Shown here: one piece after another, positions 50,495 through 57,383 of the stretch
Position numbering within the stretch: the first letter of the stretch is position 1
Layout: every line of letters starts with the position of its first letter
From: an uncultured Clostridia bacterium
GTDB lineage: Bacteria > Bacillota > Clostridia > TANB77 > CAG-508
Direction of reading: 5' to 3'
NCBI GenBank assembly: GCA_934162205.1
Contig: CAKPIA010000010.1
Location: 1 to 57,383 of the forward strand
DNA: 57,383 bases
Made by a program: the position numbers and the translations under genes
Notes under the pieces: generated by a model
What the model saw: only the letters and a program-made list of their open reading frames with translations
What the model was told of the DNA's origin: nothing
The model's database searches: none

Positions 50495-51610
50495 CTATAT
50501 TGCCAAAATATAATATCCATATCTTGTTGAACTATCAATAATATCATGTGAATTTATTTTATCAATTGGACTAACATAATATATATATTCTGGATGTTCT
50601 TTTTTTATTTTCTCTAACTCTTCAATATCTTCATTTGAAAAAATAAATTTTATAATTGCCTTTTTAGCTTCTGTTACTTTTGTAAAATCAGGTTTATTTC
50701 CTAATGCCACATCAATTACCATCTTTAGAAAATCATAACCAGTTGAGATTTGAACTAAATCAGATCCTATGCAGTCTCCTCCCATTCTTGCTCCAATTTC
50801 TATAATTTTAATTTCTCCATTTGGTGTAATTTTAAATTCTGCATGTGATGCACTATTTTCTATTTTTAAACTATTAAGACCTAAAAAAATTTCTTTTTTT
50901 ATTTTTTCTATAATCTCATCACTAAGCCCTGATGGTTGAACATGACCTGTTTCAATAAAGTGAGGTGCTCCTGTAGTTTGTTTTTTTGTAATAGTCAATA
51001 AAGTATGTTCTCCTTTATATGAAATACTTTCTGCACTAAATTCTTCACCTTCTATATATTCTTCCAGTATAGCTTTTTTTTCAAATGAATCTTTTATTGC
51101 ATTTTTTATTGCTATTTTTAATTTATCTATTTCTTTTAAATTTTCTATTTTTGTAATAGACCTACTTCCAGATCTATCTGTTGGCTTTACTATTATGGGA
51201 AATTGTAATTTATCTATTCCTAATATATTTTCATTATCTGTTACTTCTATGAAATTAGGAACAGCTACACCATAATCTTTAAATGCTTTTCTCATTTCAT
51301 ATTTGTTTGTAGATATTTTTGTACATTCTAAACTGTTTCCAACAAGTCCTAGTTTGTCTGCCAAATAATTTACAGTTAATGTAGCTAAATCAGATGCTAC
51401 AGAAACTATAGCATCTGGTTTTATTTTTTTACACTTTTCTAATATTTGTTCTTTTTCTATTATGCTAATTGGATAAAAAAAGTCTGCATATTCAGCTCCA
51501 ACTGCTCCATCTGCCCATGCAAATACATGAACTTCATAACCTAGTTTTTTAGCCTTTTTTATTAATGGCATTTGAAAATTATTTGCACCTATTACTACAA
51601 TTTTTTTCAT
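50495..51610 (-). CDS. ATP-grasp ligase (carboxylate-amine ligase-like)
   Basis: A 371-residue protein. N-terminal preATP-grasp fold: VVIGANNFQMPLIKKAKKLGYEVHVFAWADG. ATP-grasp: FPIIVKPTDRSGSRSITKI, AILEEYIEGEEFSAESISY, and metal ligands in HAEFKITPNGEIKIIEIGARMGGDCIG. Such enzymes join a carboxylate to an amine through an acyl-phosphate. It is directly downstream of the sugar aminotransferase, so it might attach an amino acid to the aminosugar. The substrate is not determined by sequence. Confidence 0.88.
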   Translation of the reverse strand: MKKIVVIGANNFQMPLIKKAKKLGYEVHVFAWADGAVGAEYADFFYPISIIEKEQILEKCKKIKPDAIVSVASDLATLTVNYLADKLGLVGNSLECTKISTNKYEMRKAFKDYGVAVPNFIEVTDNENILGIDKLQFPIIVKPTDRSGSRSITKIENLKEIDKLKIAIKNAIKDSFEKKAILEEYIEGEEFSAESISYKGEHTLLTITKKQTTGAPHFIETGHVQPSGLSDEIIEKIKKEIFLGLNSLKIENSASHAEFKITPNGEIKIIEIGARMGGDCIGSDLVQISTGYDFLKMVIDVALGNKPDFTKVTEAKKAIIKFIFSNEDIEELEKIKKEHPEYIYYVSPIDKINSHDIIDSSTRYGYYILAI

Positions 51611-51629
51611 CTATATTACCTTCTTGAAA

Positions 51630-52760
51630 TTATTTATTATAAAAATCTTTTATATTTTTAATAACTACATCTTGATCTTTTTTGGTTAATCCATAATACA
51701 TTGGTAATCTAACTAATTTTTCACTTTCAGAAGTTGTATATTTGTCTTCTCCATTAAATCTTCCAAATTTTTTTCCAGCAGGTGCATCATGTAATGGTAT
51801 ATAATGAAAAACAGCTTGTACACCATTTTGTTTTAAATATTTTAATAACTCTGTTCTTTCTTCTAAATCTCTTGCTTTTATGTAAAACATATGAGCATTG
51901 TGTTTACTGTATTCAGGAACACTTTGAATTTTTATAAGCCCATTTTCTTCTAAATCTCTTAAATTATCTCTATAATAATTCCACAAATCTATTCTTGCAT
52001 TATTAATTTCTTCTGCTTTTTCTAATTGAGGATATAAATATGCACAATTAAGTTCACTTGGTAAATATGATGAACCATAATCTACCCAAGTATATTTATC
52101 TATTTCTCCTCTAAAAAATTTACTTCTATTTGTTCCTTTTTCTCTTATTATTTCAGCTCTTTCTATTAATTTAGGATCATTTATTACTAATGCTCCACCT
52201 TCACCCATACTATAATTTTTAGTTTCGTGAAAACTATAACAACCTAAATCTCCTATTGTTCCAAGATATTTGTCTTTATATGTTGCCATAAATCCTTGAG
52301 CAGCATCTTCTACAACTTTTAGATTATGCTTTTTTGCAATTTCAATTATTTTATCCATATCTGGTGAAATTCCAGCATAATGGACTACTGCTATTGCTTT
52401 AGTTTTATCAGTAATTGCTGCTTCTATTTTATTTTCATCTATATTCATTGTATCTGGATTTACATCTACAAAAACAACTTTTGCTCCAACCATTACAAAT
52501 GCATCGGCTGTTGATACAAAAGTATAAGATGGCATTATAACTTCGTCACCTTGCTTTATATCTAATAATATTGCAGCCATTTCTAATGCAGAAGTACATG
52601 ATGTTGTTAATAATACTTTTGGTACATTAAACTTTTTTTCCATCCAATTGCTACATTTTTTTGTAAACTCTCCATCACCACATATTTTTCTATCTTTTAT
52701 TGCTTGTTTCATACAATTAATTGATTTATCTAAAAAAATTGGCACATTAAATCCTACCAT
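51630..52760 (-). CDS. wecE: dTDP-4-amino-4,6-dideoxygalactose transaminase-like (DegT/DnrJ/EryC1)
   Basis: A 376-residue PLP aminotransferase of sugar nucleotides. It follows E. coli WecE/RffA closely: CGDGEFTKKCSNWMEKKF, VLLTTSCTSALEMAAILLD, QGDEVIMPSYTFVSTADAFV, VHYAGISPDMD, VVEDAAQGFMATYK, the PLP Lys in SFHETKNYSMGEGGAL, and REKGTNRSKFFRGEIDKYTW. It should convert a dTDP-4-keto-6-deoxyhexose to the 4-amino sugar. In this operon it holds the place ArnB has in Arn clusters. No rmlA/rmlB-type genes are in the window, so the nucleotide sugar must come from elsewhere. Confidence 0.9.
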   Translation of the reverse strand: MVGFNVPIFLDKSINCMKQAIKDRKICGDGEFTKKCSNWMEKKFNVPKVLLTTSCTSALEMAAILLDIKQGDEVIMPSYTFVSTADAFVMVGAKVVFVDVNPDTMNIDENKIEAAITDKTKAIAVVHYAGISPDMDKIIEIAKKHNLKVVEDAAQGFMATYKDKYLGTIGDLGCYSFHETKNYSMGEGGALVINDPKLIERAEIIREKGTNRSKFFRGEIDKYTWVDYGSSYLPSELNCAYLYPQLEKAEEINNARIDLWNYYRDNLRDLEENGLIKIQSVPEYSKHNAHMFYIKARDLEERTELLKYLKQNGVQAVFHYIPLHDAPAGKKFGRFNGEDKYTTSESEKLVRLPMYYGLTKKDQDVVIKNIKDFYNK

Positions 52761-52781
52761 ACTTATTACCTCTTAACTTTC

Positions 52782-54119
52782 TTATTTATATGAAGGTATT
52801 ACATAATTAAATAATGCCTTTAATGTTATTACAATTAATAACATTATTAATAGAACAATAATAATTCTTCTAATATTTTTATTTTTTACAAATTTATCTA
52901 AAATTCCTTTTATACCACTTACAATAAAATATGTAAAAGGAACTATAATTCCTACTATATATCTTCCCTGTGGTTGAAAATCACTCATATATGAATAAAT
53001 AATGCTTAATAATATTGGTATAATTATTGATAATACCAATATATAATTTAAAATATATTTATTTTTTTCTTCTTTATTATATATAAATAATTTCTTGAAC
53101 TGTATTATACACCCAATTATTGAAATTAGCCATACAAAAAAATAAATATTATAAATTTTATATGACATTACAATTGAATTATATCCAAAAATACCTATAA
53201 AACTCCTCAATGTTGTAGCTAACCAACTATATTTAAATATCATATTAAATATACCTATATTTTGTTTTTGAAAAGTTAATCTTGTTGAAGGTTTATATTC
53301 ATCTAAAGCATATTTATCTCCATATTCATTTTGAGTTTGAACTCCTAAAAAATCACCATCATATATTACTGCATTTCTTATAAACCACCATCCAGCTATT
53401 AAAAATGCACAAATAGCTACTATTAATACTTTTTGAATAATATCTTTTAATTTCATTTTGTTAGATATTACAGAAACTAAGCAAAGTATTATACTACATA
53501 ATATGTATCCATATGCATTAAAATATGTAAGTGCACAAAATCCCAGTGTAATTCCTAATAGTATACAATGTTTATTTTTCCAATTACTTTCTAATCCTAA
53601 AATCCATAAATAAATAATTATTGTAGTCGCAAGTAATGCCGTCGAATCATTATTTATATATGAAGCTAAAAATGGCATAATTGGTTGAAATGCAATAAAT
53701 GCAACAAATAAATATTTATAAATACCTTTAAATAATTTTTCCGATATTTTCATTGCAAAATATATTACCGCAGTCATACTTATTGTACTAACAAGCCTTG
53801 CTGCTACAACTAGTGCAAATTCATTTGTTGTAAATATTGCCATTATTTTCATAAAAACAGCACCAATCATATATGTAAGAATTGGTTGAAATGCGTATGA
53901 TATTCCCCATACTTCATTTCTAATTGCTTCATCTCCGCCATGTGGTATTGCATTATTTTCATAAATATATTTACATATATCCCATTTCATAAATTCATCT
54001 GGACACGAATTATATGGTTGTGAAACAGTCCAACTTAAATAATATGCAAATATACAAATTAAAAATATAGTTTTTAATAGTGTTTTATGTTTTTTACACA
54101 TATCTAAAACTTTATTCAT
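52782..54119 (-). CDS. GT-C fold glycosyltransferase (family 39-like, ArnT-like role)
   Basis: A 445-residue polytopic protein with about eleven helices. After TM1 (about 16-32) an extracytoplasmic loop has the acidic motif QPYNSCPDEFMKWDICKYI, with Asp-Glu as expected for the metal/catalytic site of GT-C enzymes. ALTYFNAYGYILCS and GWWFIRNAVIYDGDFLGVQTQNE lie between later helices. Such enzymes use undecaprenyl-phosphate sugars on the outer face. Its start overlaps the GT2 gene by 8 nt. It would transfer the sugar made by the neighbours onto an envelope polymer. Confidence 0.8.
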   Translation of the reverse strand: MNKVLDMCKKHKTLLKTIFLICIFAYYLSWTVSQPYNSCPDEFMKWDICKYIYENNAIPHGGDEAIRNEVWGISYAFQPILTYMIGAVFMKIMAIFTTNEFALVVAARLVSTISMTAVIYFAMKISEKLFKGIYKYLFVAFIAFQPIMPFLASYINNDSTALLATTIIIYLWILGLESNWKNKHCILLGITLGFCALTYFNAYGYILCSIILCLVSVISNKMKLKDIIQKVLIVAICAFLIAGWWFIRNAVIYDGDFLGVQTQNEYGDKYALDEYKPSTRLTFQKQNIGIFNMIFKYSWLATTLRSFIGIFGYNSIVMSYKIYNIYFFVWLISIIGCIIQFKKLFIYNKEEKNKYILNYILVLSIIIPILLSIIYSYMSDFQPQGRYIVGIIVPFTYFIVSGIKGILDKFVKNKNIRRIIIVLLIMLLIVITLKALFNYVIPSYK

Positions 54120-55047
54120 TTTCAGATTTATCCCCTTTTTCTATAATGTATGGAGGTCTATTTCTTGCTGCATCATATGTTCTCCATAAATATTCTCCTA
54201 ATATTCCAATTGAAAGCATTATTATTCCAAATCCCATAAGCATAATCATTATTATTGAAGTATATCCTTCAACATCTATTATTCCTGTCATTCTTTTATA
54301 AACTATTACTATTAATAAAATTATTGCTATAAGAAAACTTAAAAATCCTGCTGTTGTTATTAATTTTATTGGAAAATATGAAAAGCTTAATAATGAATCA
54401 TAAACTAATTTTATTTTTTTAGATAATGTCCATCTTGATTTTCCTATTTCTCTCTTTTTCCTTACATATGGAACTGTTGCAGTTTCAAATCCTGCCCATA
54501 AAATTTGACTCATTAAAGATGTGTTACTTTCTTGCATTTTTACTACAACATCTATAACTTGTCTATCTATTAAAAATGTATCAAATCCACCTTTTGGCAT
54601 ATTGTGTAATGCTAATTTTCTCATTAAAAATGCATATAAATTTGAAAAAGCCTTTTGAGTAACTGGCTCTTCTCTATCCGCTCTAGTTGCTAATACAACT
54701 TTCGCTCCTTCTTTATATTTTTTTATCATATCTAAAATTACTTCAGAAGGTTCTTGTAAATCTGCTGCTTTTCTTACTGCACAATCTCCTGTACATTGCG
54801 ATAAACCAGCTAATAGTGCTGAATGTTCTCCAAAGTTTCTTGATAATTTTACTAATTTTATATTTTTATCTACTTTTGCTAAGTCTTTCATAACTTCATA
54901 TGATTTATCTTTTGAACCATCATCAACAAATATTAATTCATATTCTGTATCTAATTTTGTAAGCACTTTTTCTTTTAAATCTGCATATAGTGGCAATAAA
55001 TTGTCTTGATTATAATATACCGGTACTATTATTGAAATCTTTTTCAT
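54112..55047 (-). CDS. Undecaprenyl-phosphate glycosyltransferase (GtrB/ArnC-like GT2)
   Basis: A 311-residue protein. The frame extends 17 codons further, but GAGGGA 9-10 nt before the ATG at 55047 and the promoter position support MKKISIIVPVYYNQDNL as the start. The GT-A domain has FVDDGSKDKSYEVM, KLVKLSRNFGEHSALLAGL and the acidic DXD-like KAADLQEPSEVIL. Two C-terminal helices (about 232-253, 268-288) end with LGEYLWRTYDAARNRPPYII. This is the GtrB/ArnC/DPMS arrangement, making undecaprenyl-phosphate-sugar. It is the first gene of the operon. Confidence 0.93.
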   Translation of the reverse strand: MKKISIIVPVYYNQDNLLPLYADLKEKVLTKLDTEYELIFVDDGSKDKSYEVMKDLAKVDKNIKLVKLSRNFGEHSALLAGLSQCTGDCAVRKAADLQEPSEVILDMIKKYKEGAKVVLATRADREEPVTQKAFSNLYAFLMRKLALHNMPKGGFDTFLIDRQVIDVVVKMQESNTSLMSQILWAGFETATVPYVRKKREIGKSRWTLSKKIKLVYDSLLSFSYFPIKLITTAGFLSFLIAIILLIVIVYKRMTGIIDVEGYTSIIMIMLMGFGIIMLSIGILGEYLWRTYDAARNRPPYIIEKGDKSENE

Positions 55048-55096
55048 TTTATTTTCCCTCTTTTTTCTTTTATAATTGTTTTTTATTTTCAAGAGC

Positions 55097-55125
55097 ATTG
55101 TAGCACATTAGAATATATAAGTCAA
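55097..55125 (-). promoter_or_regulatory. Promoter of the Arn-like operon
   Basis: Minus strand TTGACT (55120-55125), 17 nt, TACAAT (55097-55102), about 50 nt before the first ATG. Confidence 0.78.
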
Positions 55126-55139
55126 TTTTATAAAACAAA

Positions 55140-55175
55140 AATAAAGAAATACAATAAAAATCATATTTCTTTATT
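55140..55175 (-). terminator. Terminator of the large surface-protein gene
   Basis: AATAAAGAAATA / TATTTCTTTATT, 12-bp arms with a 12-nt loop, just past the stop at 55179. It is followed on the minus strand by TTTTGTTTTAT. Confidence 0.75.
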
Positions 55176-55178
55176 CTT

Positions 55179-57383
55179 TTAGTTTATGTTATATCTTTGA
55201 TTATCAAATTTATAATTATAAGAAACTTCATCTGCACTTAACACTCTATTATAAATTCTTATTGATTTTAAATATCCATAAAAATAATTATTTCCTTCTT
55301 GTCCACTAAGATCTCCTGTATTATAATATGCTCTCCAATCTCTTCCTAACATAAGAATATTAGTAAACCATTTGGGTTGAACATCACCTTTTCCTGTAAA
55401 ATCATTTAATATATTTCTAGAATTCAAATATCCAAATGATTTTTTCCCTTCTTTTATTCCAAATGATATAGCATTTAATGTATTATGTTTTAATGTTGAT
55501 GGTGGTATATTATAAGTTATAGCGTTTTCTCCTTTACTATCATAATATGAATATATACAATAAGTTCTGTTTGTTCCATCATTATATGCATTCCATAGAA
55601 CTAATGTTCCTTTTACATTAGTTACAGAGCCCATATCTATTATAGAACCATATCTCACTCCTGAATATTCCTTGCTTTGTGAAATAACTTCTACTGTAAC
55701 ATTTTGTAAATATCTAGAATCTTCTGTATATAACGGATTAGATCTAGCTGCATAATCATCTACTCCATCAAATACTAAAGCATCTTTTGTCCAACCACTA
55801 TTAGAATCATAATTAAAATTACTTAATTTTATGTCATTTCCATTTCCACTAATATCCTTCCATACATCAGTTGTATTACTGTGTCCTGTTCCTGTATTAT
55901 TTATAGCATCATAATGTAATACTAATCCTTCTTTTATATATCCAGGATATTTTTCTACTGTTTCTGTTACAATTTCATTTTCTGCATCATCTATTGCTTT
56001 CATCTTTATTTTATATGTCTGACCTGTAGTTAAGTTTTCAAAAACATATGAATTAGTATTATTAGTTACCCAATTTGCTCCATTGTCTATACTAAAATAA
56101 TATTTTTTTACACTGCTAGTCTTATCAGTTGTACTTCCTGTTACTTTTAATGTTGTAATTGTTGTTGCTTCTATTGTAGGCACAAATTGATTTGGTTTAT
56201 CTTTATCTATGTTTGTTATATTTAAAGTTCCTGCTCCTCCAATATTTGTTCCATCTGTATAAATATATGTTATTGTACAATTACTACTTACAGTAAATTT
56301 ATCAGTATATTCTGTACTACTTGTTGTTGGCATTGTTTTATCTGTTGTATACCTTGTTGTAAATCCTGATTTTGTTGGTAATGTTACTGTTACATTTCCA
56401 TTGGTCCAGCCTGTTGGATTATAACTTCCTCCACTTGCTGTTTCTATTGTTCCTGTTCCTTTACTTACTGTTCCTTGTTTTGTATTTCCTGCATTATCTT
56501 TTGCTTCTACTGTTATTGTATGGTTTGTTGTTTGTGTTAAGTTACTCCATTTATATGTTCCACTTGTTTGATATCCTGTCCAACTTCCACTATCTAGTTT
56601 AAATCTATATCCTGCTATTCCACTCTTTCCATTATCACTTGTTGCTTCTGCATCTGTTGTACTTGCTCTTACTTTTATACTATTTGTTGTACTCTCTGCT
56701 GTTGGTGTAAAGGCTATTGGTTCTAACTTATCTATATTTGTTACATTTCCTGTTGCATATACTGTTGCTGATTGTCCTGTTGTATCTATTACTCTTGCAT
56801 ATATTGCTTCATTTCTTGTTAATGTTATTGCTCCTGTATAATCCTTCCAACTACTTGTTTCTCCACTTCCACTTGTTCCTGTTTTTGATGTCTTATATTG
56901 TAACTTATATTCTGTTACATCTGTTGTTATTGTTACTGCTACATTTCCATTTGTAGCACTTGATGGATTATATGCAAACCTTGTATTCGCTGTTGTTAAT
57001 CCTGCTACTGTTCCTGTTCCTTTTGTTGCTATTCCTTGTTTCGTATTTCCAGCATTATCTTTTGCCTCTACTGTTATTGTATGGTTTGTTGTTTGTGTTA
57101 AGTTACTCCATTTATATGTTCCACTTGTTTGATATGCACTCCAACTTCCACTATCTAACTTAAATCTATATCCTGCTATTCCACTGCTTGCATAATCATC
57201 TGTTGCTGTTGCATCTGTTGTACTTGCTGTTACTGTTATGCTATTTGTTGTACTTGTTGCTGTTGGGGTAAAGCTATTTGGTGCTAACTTATCTATATTT
57301 GTTACATTTCCTACACTATATCCTCCTGCGTTTGTTCCATCCCATAACCTAGCATATACTTTTCCGTTTGTCTCAAATTCTTG
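55179..57383 (-). CDS. Large surface protein, 3' part: Ig-like repeats and LamG-like C-terminus
   Basis: The frame is open from the window edge to the stop at 55179 (734 residues seen; the N-terminus is outside). The ATG at 56331-56333 is internal, not a start. Upstream are two near-identical Ig/fibronectin-like modules (VTNIDKL.P..FTPTA.STTNSI ... YRFKLDSGSW ... HTITVEAKDNAGNTKQG) 187 codons apart, then a diverged third module. The last roughly 250 residues are a LamG/concanavalin-like fold (LVLHYDAINNTGTG, DGVDDYAARSNPLYT, SIRIYNRVLSADEVSYNYKF). Very Thr/Ser/Asn-rich with A-ending codons. It ends without LPXTG. Probably an exported adhesin or glycan binder. Confidence 0.85.
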   Translation of the reverse strand, partial: QEFETNGKVYARLWDGTNAGGYSVGNVTNIDKLAPNSFTPTATSTTNSITVTASTTDATATDDYASSGIAGYRFKLDSGSWSAYQTSGTYKWSNLTQTTNHTITVEAKDNAGNTKQGIATKGTGTVAGLTTANTRFAYNPSSATNGNVAVTITTDVTEYKLQYKTSKTGTSGSGETSSWKDYTGAITLTRNEAIYARVIDTTGQSATVYATGNVTNIDKLEPIAFTPTAESTTNSIKVRASTTDAEATSDNGKSGIAGYRFKLDSGSWTGYQTSGTYKWSNLTQTTNHTITVEAKDNAGNTKQGTVSKGTGTIETASGGSYNPTGWTNGNVTVTLPTKSGFTTRYTTDKTMPTTSSTEYTDKFTVSSNCTITYIYTDGTNIGGAGTLNITNIDKDKPNQFVPTIEATTITTLKVTGSTTDKTSSVKKYYFSIDNGANWVTNNTNSYVFENLTTGQTYKIKMKAIDDAENEIVTETVEKYPGYIKEGLVLHYDAINNTGTGHSNTTDVWKDISGNGNDIKLSNFNYDSNSGWTKDALVFDGVDDYAARSNPLYTEDSRYLQNVTVEVISQSKEYSGVRYGSIIDMGSVTNVKGTLVLWNAYNDGTNRTYCIYSYYDSKGENAITYNIPPSTLKHNTLNAISFGIKEGKKSFGYLNSRNILNDFTGKGDVQPKWFTNILMLGRDWRAYYNTGDLSGQEGNNYFYGYLKSIRIYNRVLSADEVSYNYKFDNQRYNIN
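56455..57312. repeat. Two direct repeat units in the surface-protein gene
   Basis: Segments 56455-56751 and 57016-57312 (about 297 bp each, 561 bp apart) are roughly 85-90% identical by eye and code for the same Ig-like module. In-frame spacing allows module gain or loss by recombination. Confidence 0.85.

Noticed and set aside
56331..56333. ATG as the start of a 384-residue LamG protein
   Set aside because: The frame stays open to the window edge with matching Ig-like modules upstream and there is no RBS; the codon is internal.

Overview
The window is a very AT-rich stretch (A/T-ending codons nearly everywhere, intergenic spacers close to pure A/T) with short spacers, strong AGGAGG-type ribosome binding sites and textbook sigma-A promoters. 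This points to a low-GC Gram-positive (Firmicutes). The genes spoIVA, a spoVB-like flippase, a gerA-gerB-gerC germinant receptor operon and the DUF421/DUF4363 pair indicate an endospore former, most likely a clostridium. I cannot name the species. No rRNA, tRNA, CRISPR array, transposase or integrase gene was seen.

Layout. 1-1.9 kb: a truncated short peptide gene with a 31-bp GT/AC microsatellite, then tsaE-tsaB-rimI. 2-9.3 kb (minus): ylmH, dxs, a polyprenol/dolichol-kinase-like gene, eno, recN, rdgB. 9.3-11.3 kb: a multi-hairpin spacer, then an E. coli-type purB with foreign-looking composition. 11.3-16.7 kb (minus): a two-gene ABC exporter and the two-component system beside it; both promoters carry AGTCA boxes. 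16.7-20.9 kb: two tiny genes, a U32 protein and a TrmR-like methyltransferase (tRNA wobble uridine), a CmpB-type membrane protein and a lone RelA/SpoT synthetase. 20.9-26.1 kb (minus): bipA, rpsA, plsC, cmk and a P-loop/Asp23-like fusion. 26.4-29.6 kb: a prepilin-like protein with a formylglycine-enzyme/C-type-lectin-like tail resembling a diversity-generating retroelement target, a structured spacer, a second AC-repeat peptide gene and a processive glycosyltransferase. 29.8-37 kb: the diaminopimelate genes asd, dapA and dapB interleaved with transport and HD-domain genes. 37-49.7 kb: DUF421/DUF4363, glmU, spoIVA, a transglutaminase-like protein, gerABC plus a small two-helix protein, and a Lon-like protease. 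49.8-55.1 kb (minus): a six-gene operon whose parts resemble ArnB, ArnC, ArnT and ArnE/ArnF plus an ATP-grasp ligase. 55.2 kb to the end (minus): the 3' part of a large surface protein with Ig-like repeats and a LamG-like C-terminus.

How the genes work together. asd-dapA-dapB, glmU, dxs (isoprenoid precursors for undecaprenyl phosphate) and the Arn-like operon all feed envelope synthesis. spoIVA, the spoVB-like gene, gerABC and perhaps the transglutaminase serve spore assembly and germination. tsaE/tsaB, the U32 protein and the TrmR-like enzyme modify tRNA anticodon loops.

The observations I consider most worth follow-up are: (1) two paralogous peptide genes of the form MKxxAxxxAGV(HT)n, one on a slippage-prone AC tract; (2) the putative retroelement-diversified prepilin protein, with NNY-rich 3' codons and a hairpin at the stop; (3) the Arn-like aminosugar operon in a Gram-positive; and (4) a candidate small fourth subunit in the ger operon.
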